Positions 27,341 to 38,158 of a DNA stretch of 64,000 nucleotides are shown here, piece after piece; positions within the stretch are counted from its first letter, which is position 1, and every line of letters starts with the position of its first letter. The notes under the pieces were generated by a model. The model was not told where the DNA came from. It saw only the letters and a list, made by a program, of their open reading frames with translations, and did no database searches. Location: positions 1,318,375-1,382,374 of the forward strand of contig NZ_JAGRRD010000001.1 in the NCBI RefSeq assembly GCF_018122735.1. The letters run 5' to 3'. Both the position numbers and the translations under genes were made by a program. Source of the stretch: Azoarcus sp. L1K30. GTDB lineage: Bacteria; Pseudomonadota; Gammaproteobacteria; Burkholderiales; Rhodocyclaceae.

Positions 27341-29436
27341 TTCGAATGAACAAACTCTCACTCAGGCAGCGCCTGCTGATGGTCGGCTTGCTGCCGGCCG
27401 CGCTGCTTGCTGCGTGCATTACATCGCTGGTGCTGTGGCGCGGGACCAGTGCCATGGATGCCGCGCTCAATGATCGGGGTGTGGCGATCGTCAGCTTCCT
27501 CGCACCGGCGGCAGAATACGCGGTGATTTCGGGCAACCGGGACACGCAGATGAGTCTGCTGCAGGCCGTGCTGGAGCAGGCGGACGTCACCGGCGCAGCG
27601 CTCTACGATCGCGACGGCGGACTGCTTGCGGTGAGCGGACGACTGCGTCTCGTCCATGCCGGACAGGTCGTCGGCAGCGATCGACCGCAAATTATCGCGC
27701 GCGGTGAGTCGCGTCTCGGCTATGCGGCGCCGGTGGTGTCGGCACCGCTGATCATCGATGACGTGTTCGATCCACAGTCACGTGCGGGCCGGCGGGATCG
27801 GACAGAGACCATCGGCTGGGTCTACGTCGAACTGAGCGACGATGCACTCCTGGCGCGCAAGAACAACATCATCCTGCTTGCGATCGGTGTGTTCGTCGCC
27901 GGTCTGGGGGTGGCGGGCTTCATCGCCTCCCGTCTCGCCTCGGCGGTCGGCAAACCGCTCGCCAGTCTGGTTGACGCGGTACGCAGGATTGGAGAAGGCG
28001 AGTTGGACGTTTCGGTCGCGGATGATGCCCCCAGCGACGAATTGCGTCATCTGCAGCGCGGCTTCAACAGCATGGCACGCTCGATCTCCGTATCGCATCA
28101 GGAGATGCAGCACCGTATTGACGAGGCCACGTCCAAGCTCGCGTTCCAGGCGCTGCACGATCCGCTCACCGGCCTTCCGAACCGGCGTGCCTTCGAGCAG
28201 ACACTCGAGAGCGCGGTCGAGCGTTCTCGCCGCTCCGGCGATCATGCGACCTTGTGCTTCATCGATCTGGATCGCTTCAAGATCGTCAACGACAGTTGCG
28301 GCCATGCGGCGGGCGACGAACTGTTGCAGGAAATCGCGCAAATGATCAAAAGCCGGATCCGAAGCGGCGATCTGATCAGCCGGATCGGCGGCGACGAGTT
28401 CGCCCTTGTTCTGCACGACTGCACGCCCGAGGATGCCAGGCGGCTGGCCGAGAGCCTGCGCGAAGCGGTCTCGTCGCTGCGCTTCGACTGGAATGGGCGC
28501 AGCTTCACGGTTGGCGCGAGTATCGGACTGGTACGCATTGACGGTCGAAACAACAGCGCATCCGACCTGCTCGTCGCCGCCGATCTGGCCTGCTATGCGG
28601 CCAAGAAAAGCGGGCGCAATCGGGTAGAGGAGCATACTGTCGATGCAACAGGCGGCATCAGACGGCACACCGACCTCCCGCAGCCGAAAAATGCGGCGGC
28701 CCTGACCCTGCCCTACGACGAGTTGGTGCTTTTTCACCAACACATCCGACCGATCGCGGGCGAACTGCAATTCGAGTGGGTTGAGATCCTCCTGCGTCAG
28801 CGCGATGCCAGCGGCGTGCCCGGGTCCGCTCAACCACTGCTCTTCAGTCTGAGCATGGACGAAAGAGGGCTCGAACTCGACCTGTGGATTGCGCGCCATG
28901 CCTTCCAGTCGCTCGGCGCCGCGAACCCTGCTACGCAAATCAGTCTGAACCTGAGCGCCTTTACCGTCTTGCACGCCGAACGCTATTGGCCCCTGCTGCA
29001 TGAATACCTGGGAACCACCGGCACCGCGGCGGAGCGGATCGTTCTCGAGTTTCCTGCCCGCCTTGCAGAACAATGGCCGTCCGAGTGCGGGCGTTTTGTC
29101 GACGTCGCGCGAAAATCGGGCGTCAGGATCGCCCTGGAAAAACTCGATGGCAGTTCGACGACCCTGTTGCCCACGCTGCGGCCCGACATCGTTAAGGTCA
29201 GCCTCAAATCACTGGTCGAGTCATTCGGTCTCGAGGCGGGTTGCAACCTTGCACAGGCGCTGTGCGGCATGGCGAACGCGTTGGCCATTCCAGTCGTCGC
29301 CTCCGAGGTCGAGGACCCCCTGCTGCGGGATCTGCTGGGCAATTACGGTTTCACCTATATCCAGGGCAACCTCGTGTCCGAGGCGCTTGCCCTCGCCAAG
29401 GACAGCGCGGATCACATCTTCAATGGATCCGCGTAA
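27337..29436 (+). CDS. Membrane HAMP-GGDEF-degenerate EAL protein
   Basis: 699 aa: TM1 (about 12-32), a periplasmic domain with 'APAAEYAVISGNRDTQMS' (YfiN/BarA-type sensor), TM2 (about 175-198), HAMP, GGDEF with 'SRIGGDEFALVL' (about 350), and an EAL-like C terminus. In the EAL part the signature is 'VEILLR' in place of EALLR and most metal-binding residues are missing, so it is probably not a phosphodiesterase. Expected role: diguanylate cyclase controlled by the upstream binding protein. It overlaps the convergent lipocalin gene by 25 nt. Confidence 0.88.
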   Translation: MIRMNKLSLRQRLLMVGLLPAALLAACITSLVLWRGTSAMDAALNDRGVAIVSFLAPAAEYAVISGNRDTQMSLLQAVLEQADVTGAALYDRDGGLLAVSGRLRLVHAGQVVGSDRPQIIARGESRLGYAAPVVSAPLIIDDVFDPQSRAGRRDRTETIGWVYVELSDDALLARKNNIILLAIGVFVAGLGVAGFIASRLASAVGKPLASLVDAVRRIGEGELDVSVADDAPSDELRHLQRGFNSMARSISVSHQEMQHRIDEATSKLAFQALHDPLTGLPNRRAFEQTLESAVERSRRSGDHATLCFIDLDRFKIVNDSCGHAAGDELLQEIAQMIKSRIRSGDLISRIGGDEFALVLHDCTPEDARRLAESLREAVSSLRFDWNGRSFTVGASIGLVRIDGRNNSASDLLVAADLACYAAKKSGRNRVEEHTVDATGGIRRHTDLPQPKNAAALTLPYDELVLFHQHIRPIAGELQFEWVEILLRQRDASGVPGSAQPLLFSLSMDERGLELDLWIARHAFQSLGAANPATQISLNLSAFTVLHAERYWPLLHEYLGTTGTAAERIVLEFPARLAEQWPSECGRFVDVARKSGVRIALEKLDGSSTTLLPTLRPDIVKVSLKSLVESFGLEAGCNLAQALCGMANALAIPVVASEVEDPLLRDLLGNYGFTYIQGNLVSEALALAKDSADHIFNGSA

Positions 29437-30554
29437 CCGGTCATTTCCAGATAGCCCCTGCCAATCTCTCTCGCGCTTGCGCCGGCTTCGAACACACGCA
29501 CGGCCCCTTCCCAGTAAATCGCGCCGGTGGACCGGCGACTGTCGAGTTCCTGGTCATCCATCATTGGCGCGATCCGCACCCGGCGCGCCGGCTGCGCGCC
29601 CTCCGCTGCAATCTCCAGCTCCATTTCGACCGGATAGGTGGCACCCGAGCGCGGCGAACGCCAGCTGCGTCGCACGCTGAAGTGCAAGGCATCGGGAGCA
29701 AGGATCCGGACACGGCCGTCGGGCATACGCAGCGTCCCGCCAGCCCAGATCTGCGCACCGTCCAGGTTGCGCATGCGAAAAGCCATCAAGGCTCCGCCAT
29801 CGTCCAGGTTGATGCCGATCCAGTCCCATCCGCTCGCGTCCGGGGGCATGATCTCGCTCGACCATTCATGGTCCAGCCACGCCTTGCCGGACACCACATG
29901 CTGCGCATCCTGCAGACGGAGTTGCCCCTCGGCCTTCAACTGCGGCCGACTGTAGTAGTAGCTGGCGTGTTCAGGTGCCGACGCTTTGCGGCTGAATCCC
30001 GCGTCGCCGTTGAGCAATGGCTCGCCGTCAGGCGTCAGCTCGAGATCGAACGCAAACGTGCCGGCTTGAACGTGCGCCCGATAGTGTCCTGGCGCCCCCG
30101 CAGGCGCGGACCACGCCAGGCGCCAGTCGTGCAGCTTTACGTCGGTATTGCCGGCATCCGCCGCGACCAGCGGCGGCAGCACGCGCTCGGCGCGCTCGGC
30201 ATGAAACAGTCGTCCATTTGCCGGGTCGGCGAGCGCTGCATGCGCGAGGATCAACTGCTGCGGACTGAAACGACTGCTGCCGGTGACATCGAGCGGCGGC
30301 CGCACGCGAAAAAAGGTCAGCTGGAAGCCACGTTCGCGCCCTGCTTCGTCACGCAGCCAACCGGTCACGTACCACCACTCGGTTCGATAGCCTGGATGGG
30401 CGCCGTGATCGCGCGGAAACGAGAGCGCCCGCCCGGCAATAACGGGCGGGTAAGACATCACGCCGACGCCCGCTCCACCGAAAGCGGCCGGTGTCTGCCA
30501 CAAAGCAAGCCACAGCAATGCGGCCGCGAGGATCCCGCGCGTGTCACGCCCCAT
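29412..30554 (-). CDS. AttH/CrtC-like lipocalin-domain protein, exported
   Basis: 380 aa with a signal peptide (about 1-27, 'ILAAALLWLALWQTPAAFGG'). It belongs to the AttH/carotenoid 1,2-hydratase superfamily, with 'YRTEWWYVTGWLRDEAGRER', 'FQLTFFRVR', 'GKAWLDHEWSSE' and 'GWDWIGINLDDGGALMAFRM'. These are double lipocalin folds that bind hydrophobic ligands. Its ATG shares bases with the permease stop (TGATG), so it is coupled to the ABC exporter. It probably carries a lipid or hopanoid-like substrate in the periplasm; no ligand evidence. Confidence 0.88.
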   Translation of the reverse strand: MGRDTRGILAAALLWLALWQTPAAFGGAGVGVMSYPPVIAGRALSFPRDHGAHPGYRTEWWYVTGWLRDEAGRERGFQLTFFRVRPPLDVTGSSRFSPQQLILAHAALADPANGRLFHAERAERVLPPLVAADAGNTDVKLHDWRLAWSAPAGAPGHYRAHVQAGTFAFDLELTPDGEPLLNGDAGFSRKASAPEHASYYYSRPQLKAEGQLRLQDAQHVVSGKAWLDHEWSSEIMPPDASGWDWIGINLDDGGALMAFRMRNLDGAQIWAGGTLRMPDGRVRILAPDALHFSVRRSWRSPRSGATYPVEMELEIAAEGAQPARRVRIAPMMDDQELDSRRSTGAIYWEGAVRVFEAGASAREIGRGYLEMTGYADPLKM

Positions 30555-33064
30555 CACCAGTCCTCCCGCACAGCCAGCACGGCACGCTGCCGCATCGCGC
30601 GATAGCCCGCCAGGCGCGCCACCAGCGCCGCCAGCCCCACAAGGCCGAGCGAAAACAACAACAGCCCCGAGAACGGAACATGGATATCCATGCTCCAGTG
30701 AAAGCTCTGGCGGTTGACCACCTCGATCAGGACCCAGGCGATGCTGCCGCCGGCAATCAGCCCGACGCCAACCCCGACCGCTGCGCATAAAGCGCCTTCG
30801 ACGGCGATCAGCATGCCAATATCACGCCGACCCAGGCCGATATGGCGCAACATGCCGAATTCGCCGCGTCGCGCCATGGTCAGCGCAGCGAAAGTGGTCG
30901 CAATGCCAAAGAGCCCGATCACGATCGCCACCGCCTCCATCAGGTAGGTGACGACGAACGTTCGGTCGAAGATCTTCAGGCTTACCGCCCGGATCTCACC
31001 CGGTAAGGCGATCTCCACCGTCTGCGCCCCGAACAGGTCGCGCAGCGCAGCGGCGACGGTGTCGGCCGATGCCCCGCGAACAAGGCGGATGGCGACATCA
31101 TTGATCCTGTCATCACCGCTCAGGCGGCGATAGGTGTCGAGATCGACCACGACCGCGCCGTTCTGCCGCGCATAGTCCCGCCACACTCCCCCCACGCTGA
31201 ACTGCACGGCCTGGCCGTCGAACGGAATCGTCATCGCGTCACCGGGTGCCAAATGCAGCAGATCCGCGACAGCCTCGGAAATCCATACGCCCGGCAGCGC
31301 CGACGCATTCTCGTGCAGGCTTCCGGACACCAATGGCAGTCCCCATCCACGGCTCACCGAGCGCGCCAGCAGCGTCACCGGCGGACGCCCTTCGATCAGA
31401 CGCAGATCGACCGCCCGCACCGGTTCGACGAAATCCACGCCAGCGTTGGCGCGAATCCGCGCAAGTGCGTCGGCATCGAGGAAACCGCTCGCGCCGGCAC
31501 TGGACGCGCGCAGGTAGAGATCAGCCGGCAGGACGCTGACCAGCCAGTCGTCGACGGAGACGCGAAACGAGCTGACCATGATCGCCATCGCACTGGCCAG
31601 TGCGACACTCGCGACCACCCCGGCACCGGCCACGATCGACTGCCCGGGCGCCGCCGCAAGGCGTGCATGGGCCAGGCGCCAGATGACCCCACGCCCGCCT
31701 GATGCGACATGCATTGCGAGCGCCGTTGCGGACGGCAGCGCAAGTACCGCCGCCGCGAGCGCAAACGCCACCGCAACATAGCCACCAACAGGGATTCCGG
31801 CAATCGGCGGCGGCAGGCAGGCGACAGCGGCGAGCGCAATGCACGCGACTGCGCGGCGCAAGCGCGAGCGGCCGAGTGCGTGGACGGCAGTGTCTGCAGC
31901 ACCCGCCCTGAGCCCCGATGCCGGTGCCATCGAAGCGGCCTCACGTGCAGGCAGCCACGCCCCGGCGAGGCCGGCGATGACACCGAGCGCAAGATAGCCG
32001 GCAATGAGCCAGGGTGAAAACTGGAGCGTCGGCCGGGTTGAGGCGAAATACCCCGCGCCAAGATCGCCACCGATCAAGACGAACGCCATCAACGCAAGCA
32101 GATGACCCAGCGCCACACCGGCGATCCCGCCAGCAAGGCCGGTGACCCCGCCTTCGGCCAGCAGCCCGCGCATCAGCGTGCGCCGCGCCATGCCAAGGGC
32201 CCGCAGCAGCGCGAACTCGCGACGCCGCCGCACCACCGCCAGCCACTGGGTCGAAAACACGAGAAAGCCCCCGGTCAGCAGCGCAATCGCAGCCAGCATG
32301 CTGAGGTTGACCCGATAGGCGCGGGTGAGCGCCGTGGTTTCGGACACTGGCGCATCGGGTGGCGCGATCGTGATGCCCGCGGGCAGGAACGCCCCCAGCG
32401 ACGCCCTCGCCTGCGCACGATCCACGCCCGGCGCCAGCTGGATGTCGATCCGGCTCAGGCGCCCGAGCATGCCGAAGGTTTCCTGCGCAGCGGCGATGTC
32501 CATCACCGCGAGCGACTGCCCGACCCCGGCACCAGGTACCATGCCCGCCACCCGCAGCGCGGTCTCGTGTACGCCGGATTGCACCGTCAGCACGGGCTGC
32601 AGCGGCGAGTCGAGCACCGTCTGTTGCGCCGCGGTGCTCAGAAACACCGCGTCCGGCGCCAGCGCGGCAAAACGCGCATCGTTCGCGGTCGCGCGCGGCA
32701 TCAGTGCAGGCTGGACCGTAGCAAGCCGAAACACATCGATGCCATACAGACGCAGCGTCGTCGCCCTGCCCGGCAACCTGGCCTCGATCTCCACCACCGG
32801 ACTGGCCTCGGCCACCTCGGGCCGCCGTGCCAGCGCAAGGTATACGCCCTCGTCGAAGCCGGCTCGCCCGCCCCTGACCTGGAGATCGGCCTCACCCGCC
32901 AGCGTGCGCATGCCACGACCGAACTCATCCAGTGCAGCGTCATGAATCAACTGCACGGCCAGACCCAGCGCCACCCCGAGGGCGATGGCGAGCAGCGACA
33001 ATGCGCTCGCCAGCCGACGGCGCGCGAGACTGGCCACGAACAGCCGCAGGATGGAGCGGGTCAT
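30554..33064 (-). CDS. FtsX-type ABC transporter permease
   Basis: An 836-aa permease with two FtsX domains. It begins with TM1 ('ALSLLAIALGVALGLAVQLI'). A large periplasmic domain, three helices (about 255-375), further helices, a second periplasmic domain and a final FtsX triple (about 700-820, 'VTYLMEAVAIVIGLFGIATT') follow. This is the DevC/MacB/LolC-like exporter class that extracts lipids or peptides from the inner membrane. It overlaps the ATPase gene upstream (ATGA) and the lipocalin gene downstream (TGATG). Confidence 0.92.
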   Translation of the reverse strand: MTRSILRLFVASLARRRLASALSLLAIALGVALGLAVQLIHDAALDEFGRGMRTLAGEADLQVRGGRAGFDEGVYLALARRPEVAEASPVVEIEARLPGRATTLRLYGIDVFRLATVQPALMPRATANDARFAALAPDAVFLSTAAQQTVLDSPLQPVLTVQSGVHETALRVAGMVPGAGVGQSLAVMDIAAAQETFGMLGRLSRIDIQLAPGVDRAQARASLGAFLPAGITIAPPDAPVSETTALTRAYRVNLSMLAAIALLTGGFLVFSTQWLAVVRRRREFALLRALGMARRTLMRGLLAEGGVTGLAGGIAGVALGHLLALMAFVLIGGDLGAGYFASTRPTLQFSPWLIAGYLALGVIAGLAGAWLPAREAASMAPASGLRAGAADTAVHALGRSRLRRAVACIALAAVACLPPPIAGIPVGGYVAVAFALAAAVLALPSATALAMHVASGGRGVIWRLAHARLAAAPGQSIVAGAGVVASVALASAMAIMVSSFRVSVDDWLVSVLPADLYLRASSAGASGFLDADALARIRANAGVDFVEPVRAVDLRLIEGRPPVTLLARSVSRGWGLPLVSGSLHENASALPGVWISEAVADLLHLAPGDAMTIPFDGQAVQFSVGGVWRDYARQNGAVVVDLDTYRRLSGDDRINDVAIRLVRGASADTVAAALRDLFGAQTVEIALPGEIRAVSLKIFDRTFVVTYLMEAVAIVIGLFGIATTFAALTMARRGEFGMLRHIGLGRRDIGMLIAVEGALCAAVGVGVGLIAGGSIAWVLIEVVNRQSFHWSMDIHVPFSGLLLFSLGLVGLAALVARLAGYRAMRQRAVLAVREDW

Positions 33065-33741
33065 GCGGAATATGCCATCGCCGGCGACAGACGCATGTCC
33101 TTGAGCTCGAGCACGCGATCGGCCCGCTGCGCAGCAGCCCGCGAATGGGTCACCAGCACGCCGGCGGCTCCGGCTTCCCGCACGCTGGAAAGCAGCAGAT
33201 CGAGTACGTCCGCGGCACGGGCCGGATCGAGGTTGCCGGTGGGCTCATCGGCAAGGACCACGGAGGGGCGATGCACCAGCGCACGGGCAATGGCAACGCG
33301 CTGCAACTCGCCCCCTGATAGATGCTGAGGCCAGTCGTCCGCCCGCGGCCCCAGGCCGACCCGCTCGAGCATGCGCGCTGCGAGCCGATCGGCCTCAGCC
33401 CCACCCCTGCCCTGCAACCACAGGGGCACTGCCACGTTGTGTCTCAGGCTGAGATGCGGAAGGACGTGAAAGGCCTGAAAGACGAAACCGAAGTGGTCGC
33501 GACGCAGATGCGACAGCGCGTCGTCGTCGAGCCCGGCAAGTTCGGTGTCGCCGACCCGTATGCTGCCGCTGTCCATCGTTTCCAGACCCGCCATGCAGTT
33601 GAGCAGGGTCGACTTGCCCACGCCCGACTCTCCGATGATCGCCACGCACTCACCAGCTGCGACCTGGAGATCGAGCGCCCTGAAGAGCGCGCGGGGTGGA
33701 TGGCCTGCAATCGTTTTATCGAGTTGTTCGATTCTGAGCAT
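33061..33741 (-). CDS. ABC transporter ATPase (LolD/MacB-type)
   Basis: A 226-aa ATPase. Walker A is 'GESGVGKSTLL' (about 41-51), signature 'LSGGELQRVAIARAL' (about 140), Walker B 'VVLADEPTGNLD', and the H loop 'VLVTHSRAA'. Size and signature match the LolD/MacB subfamily that powers FtsX permeases. ATG 33741 begins the conserved 'MLRIEQLDK'; the longer upstream frame overlaps the divergent hpnC promoter region and is unlikely. Confidence 0.93.
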   Translation of the reverse strand: MLRIEQLDKTIAGHPPRALFRALDLQVAAGECVAIIGESGVGKSTLLNCMAGLETMDSGSIRVGDTELAGLDDDALSHLRRDHFGFVFQAFHVLPHLSLRHNVAVPLWLQGRGGAEADRLAARMLERVGLGPRADDWPQHLSGGELQRVAIARALVHRPSVVLADEPTGNLDPARAADVLDLLLSSVREAGAAGVLVTHSRAAAQRADRVLELKDMRLSPAMAYSA

Positions 33742-33842
33742 GGAAACGAGACCAGGGACAATGCGGAAAGTGCCGGCAGGGCGTCTTCGCTTATACTCCG
33801 CCCGCGTCTTCCATGCCAAATCCGTGCCTCCGGTGCGATTCG

Positions 33843-34676
33843 ATGCCCGTCGATCACTACGAAAACTTTCCGGTTGCCTCATTGCTGCTGCCTGCGCGCC
33901 TACGTGAGCCGGTAGAGGCCATCTATGACTTTGCACGCAGTGCCGACGATATTGCCGACGAAGGCGACGCGTCCGCGGTGATGCGCCTCGCGCGCCTCAA
34001 TGATTATCGCAACGCCCTTCACGCCACCGAACGCGGCGATCCTGTGGCCGACCCAAGCCTGGCGCCCATGTTCGCCCGCCTGGGCAAGGCGATCCGTGCA
34101 TTCGATCTGCCGGTCCAGTTATTTCGCGACCTGCTCGATGCCTTCAGTCAGGATGTCGGCAAGACGCGCTATGCCGACTTTCCCGAACTGCTCGACTACT
34201 GCCGCCGATCGGCGAATCCGGTGGGACGCCTGCTCTTGCACCTGTACGCTGCGGCAAGCCCTGACAACCTGCAGCTGTCGGACAGGATCTGCACCAGCCT
34301 GCAATTGATCAATTTCTGGCAGGATGTCGCGCTCGACTGGCACAAGCAGCGCATCTACATTCCGCAGGACGATCTTGCCCGCTTCGCCATTACCGAGTCC
34401 GACATAGCGGCGACCGTGTGCGACCAGCGCTGGCGTGACTTGCTCGACTTCGAGGTGCAACGTGCGCGCACCATGATGCTCGAAGGCGCCCCGCTTGCCC
34501 GCCGTCTGCCAGGACGGGTCGGTTGGGAGTTGCGGCTCGTGGTCGCCGGCGGCCTGCGCATTCTCGACCGAATCGAAGCAGCGGATTTCGATGTATTTCG
34601 TCAACGCCCGACACTGGGCAAGGCCGACTGGGCGCGCATCGTCTGGCGCGCCCTGTGGCAAGAGAAGAAACAATGA
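33843..34676 (+). CDS. hpnC: Squalene synthase HpnC
   Basis: 277 aa, trans-isoprenyl diphosphate synthase (squalene/phytoene) fold. It has aspartate-rich motifs 'DFARSADDIADE' (about 29-40) and 'QLINFWQDVALDWHKQR' (about 161), and starts with the family-typical 'HYENFPVASLLLP'. HpnC releases hydroxysqualene from presqualene diphosphate made by HpnD. It overlaps hpnD by ATGA. The start at 33843 is favoured by conservation; an in-frame ATG at 33813 exists. It is divergent from the ABC exporter operon. Confidence 0.92.
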   Translation: MPVDHYENFPVASLLLPARLREPVEAIYDFARSADDIADEGDASAVMRLARLNDYRNALHATERGDPVADPSLAPMFARLGKAIRAFDLPVQLFRDLLDAFSQDVGKTRYADFPELLDYCRRSANPVGRLLLHLYAAASPDNLQLSDRICTSLQLINFWQDVALDWHKQRIYIPQDDLARFAITESDIAATVCDQRWRDLLDFEVQRARTMMLEGAPLARRLPGRVGWELRLVVAGGLRILDRIEAADFDVFRQRPTLGKADWARIVWRALWQEKKQ

Positions 34677-35506
34677 ACCCTCACGACTATTGTCAGGACA
34701 AGGCCGCAAAGAGCGGTTCGAGCTTCTACTACAGCTTCATGTTCCTGCCGCCGCAGCGCCGTCAGGCGATCACCGCACTTTATGCGTTCTGCCGCGAGGT
34801 CGACGACGTCGTGGACGAATGCCACGATATCTCGCTCGCTCACACCAAGCTCGACTGGTGGCGCCAGGAACTGGGCCGCGTGTTTGGTGGCACGCCGACC
34901 CACCCGGTCGGCCATGCGCTGCAGGACGTCATCGCAAGCTTCAATCTGCCGCAGGAACAGCTGCTCGAGATCATCGACGGCATGGCGATGGACCTGCAGC
35001 AGACGCGCTACCTGGATTTCAAGGGCCTTCAACTCTACTGTTACCGGGTCGCCAGCGTGGTCGGGCTGCTGGCGGCGGAAATCTTCGGCTACACCGACCG
35101 CCAGACGCAGAAGTACGCCCACGATCTGGGGATGGCTTTCCAGCTCACCAACATTATCCGCGACGTCGGCGAAGACGCGCGCCGCGGCCGCATCTATCTG
35201 CCCATCGAAGACCTGCAGCGCTTCAACGTGCCCGCAAGCGACATTCTCGAGGCCCGCTACTCGGACAATTTCCGCCAGCTCATGGCCTTCCAGGCCGAGC
35301 GTGCGCAGCAGTTCTACGAGCAAGCCTTTGCAAATCTGCCCGCAGTGGATCGCAAGAGCCAGCGCCCTGGACTGGTCATGGCCGCGATCTACCGCACTTT
35401 GCTCGACGAGATTGCCCGCGACGGATTCAAGGTACTCGACCGCCGCACCTCACTCACCCCGCTGCGCAAGGTGTGGCTGGCCGGGTGGACGTGGATGAAG
35501 GGCTGA
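34673..35506 (+). CDS. hpnD: Presqualene diphosphate synthase HpnD
   Basis: 277 aa with 'AFCREVDDVVDECHD' (first Asp-rich motif, about 37-51), 'YCYRVASVVGLLAAEIFGY' and 'AFQLTNIIRDVGEDARRGRI' (second motif). It condenses two farnesyl diphosphates to presqualene diphosphate. It starts inside the hpnC stop, and hpnE follows one base after its stop, forming the compact hpnCDE operon. Confidence 0.95.
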   Translation: MNPHDYCQDKAAKSGSSFYYSFMFLPPQRRQAITALYAFCREVDDVVDECHDISLAHTKLDWWRQELGRVFGGTPTHPVGHALQDVIASFNLPQEQLLEIIDGMAMDLQQTRYLDFKGLQLYCYRVASVVGLLAAEIFGYTDRQTQKYAHDLGMAFQLTNIIRDVGEDARRGRIYLPIEDLQRFNVPASDILEARYSDNFRQLMAFQAERAQQFYEQAFANLPAVDRKSQRPGLVMAAIYRTLLDEIARDGFKVLDRRTSLTPLRKVWLAGWTWMKG

Positions 35507-35507
35507 C

Positions 35508-36820
35508 ATGGCGGCCGTACCCGCAGTCGCCGTGATTGGCGCCGGCTACGCCGGGCTTGCATGTGCCGTCGAACTTGCGCGCCATGGCATTCACGTCACC
35601 GTTTTCGAGCGATCGCACGCGCTGGGCGGACGGGCCCGGGTGGTGCGCAAGGATGGACACGAGGTTGATAACGGCCAGCATATCCTGATCGGCGCCTATA
35701 CGGAACTGACGCGGCTGCTGCGCCTGACCGGGGGCTCGCCGAAGCAGCTCGAACGTCTGCCACTGACCCTGCATGTGCCGGGCAAGCTCCACCTCAAGGC
35801 GGCACCGCTGCCTGCGCCGCTGCACCTGGCTGTCGGCCTGTTGCTGGCACGCGGCCTGGCGTGGAAGGATCGCGGCGCGATGCTGCGCATGATGCGCTGG
35901 CTGAAGAAGTCGGGCTTTCGCGTGCCGCCCGGCATGAAGGTGGAGGCGATGCTCGCGCTCACCAATCAAACCCCGACGCTGCGCCAGCTGGTGTGGGAGC
36001 CGCTGTGCGTCGCCGCGCTCAACACGCCGGTCGCCGAGGCCTGCGCCCAGGTCTTCGCCAATGTGTTGCGCGACAGCCTGGGCGCCTCGGCGGACGCGAG
36101 CGAAGTGCTGATCCCGCGCATCGATCTGTCCGAGCTGTTTCCGGTCGCCGCGGCGCGGTACCTGGCCACGCGGCGCGGCAGACTCCGCACCGGCAACGCG
36201 ATCAGTGCGATCCAGCCCGGCGATGACGGTTTCCGCCTCGAAGGCGACCCGGGCAGCCAGCCCTGGTCGCAAGTGGTCATTGCCACCGCGCCCTATCACG
36301 CCGGTGCATTGCTGGCCTCCACCGGCGCGTGCGACCGGCTGGCAGCGCAGATCGATGCCTTGCCGCACGAGCCGATTGCAACCGTCTATCTCGCGCTTGG
36401 CGCAGGACAGAGCTTGCCGGAAGTCATGATCGGACTGGCGGAGGGGCCGGCACAGTGGGCCTTCGATCGCGGGCGCTGCGGTGGCGAGCCAGGTCTGATG
36501 GCCTGTGTGATCAGCGCCCACGGCGCGCACGAGTCGCTGTCGCAGGATGAACTGATCCTGGCCGTGCTCGCGCAGCTAGAACGCGAACTTGGTCGCCGCT
36601 TGCCGGCGCCGCAGTGGTCGCAGGTCATCGTCGAAAAGCGCGCAACCTTCGCCTGTCGCCCGGGCCTGTTGCGCCCGGGCATACGCACGCCGGTGGCGGG
36701 ATTGTGGTTGGCGGGCGACTATATCGACTCCCCCTACCCGGCCACACTGGAGTCCGCGGTCCGCGCCGGTGTCGCCTGCGCAGAGGCCGTTCGTGCCCGC
36801 GCCGATGGCGGCAGAAAAGG

Positions 36821-36824
<4 letters not shown>
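35508..36824 (+). CDS. hpnE: Hydroxysqualene dehydroxylase HpnE
   Basis: A 438-aa FAD-dependent amine-oxidase-fold protein. The dinucleotide motif is 'VAVIGAGYAGLACAVELAR' (about 7-25), followed by 'ALGGRARVVRKDGHEVDNG' and C-terminal 'AGLWLAGDYIDSPYPATLES'. It reduces hydroxysqualene to squalene in the three-step HpnCDE route. Its TAG stop overlaps the convergent ybbA stop in the palindrome CTAG. Squalene feeds hopanoids; squalene-hopene cyclase is not in this window. Confidence 0.93.
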
Positions 36825-37529
<705 letters not shown>

Positions 37530-37546
<17 letters not shown>

Positions 37547-38153
37547 GCTGACCTTCCTGCTTGTTCTGTTTGCCGGTGCTGCTCAGGCAGCAACGATACT
37601 GGTTTGGGGAGACAGCCTCTCGGCCGGCTACGGTCTGAAACCGGACGAAGCCTGGCCTACCCTGTTGCAGACGCGTCTCGAGGCCGAAGGGTTCCGCCAT
37701 GATGTCGTCAATGCGAGCGTATCGGGTGAAACCTCGGCGGGCGGACGCTCGCGCCTGCCCGCCGCGCTGAAAGCGCACCAGCCGGCAATCGTCATCATCG
37801 AACTTGGCGCCAACGACGGCTTGCGTGGCCTGCCGCCAAAGCTTCTGGAACAGAATCTGGAGGCGATGATTGCGGACGCCCGCCAGGCCGGCAGCAAGGT
37901 CCTGCTGATCGGGATGCAGATGCCGCCGAACTACGGACCTGCCTACACCCGCAGCTTTGCCGCAGCCTATGCCTTGGTATCCACCGCCACCGGCGTGCCG
38001 CTCGTGCCCTTCCTGCTCGAAGGGTTTGCCGATCGACCAGAGATGTTCCAGGCCGACGGCATCCATCCGCTTGCGCAAGCCCAGCACACGGTGCTCGATA
38101 CCGTGTGGCGCGGCCTCGAGCCGCTGCTGGGCAGCCGCAGCGCGAAACGCTGA
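37530..38153 (+). CDS. tesA: Multifunctional GDSL esterase/acyl-CoA thioesterase TesA
   Basis: 207 aa with a signal peptide (about 1-20, 'LTFLLVLFAGAAQAA') and SGNH blocks: I 'VWGDSLSAGYGL' (nucleophile Ser), III 'ELGANDGLRG' and V 'ADGIHP'. It is a periplasmic thioesterase/protease I/lysophospholipase. ATG 37530 or ATG 37545 could be the start. The latter shares the palindrome CATG with the ybbA start on the other strand, so the two divergent genes overlap or touch at their starts. Confidence 0.92.
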
Positions 38154-38158
38154 GCAGC

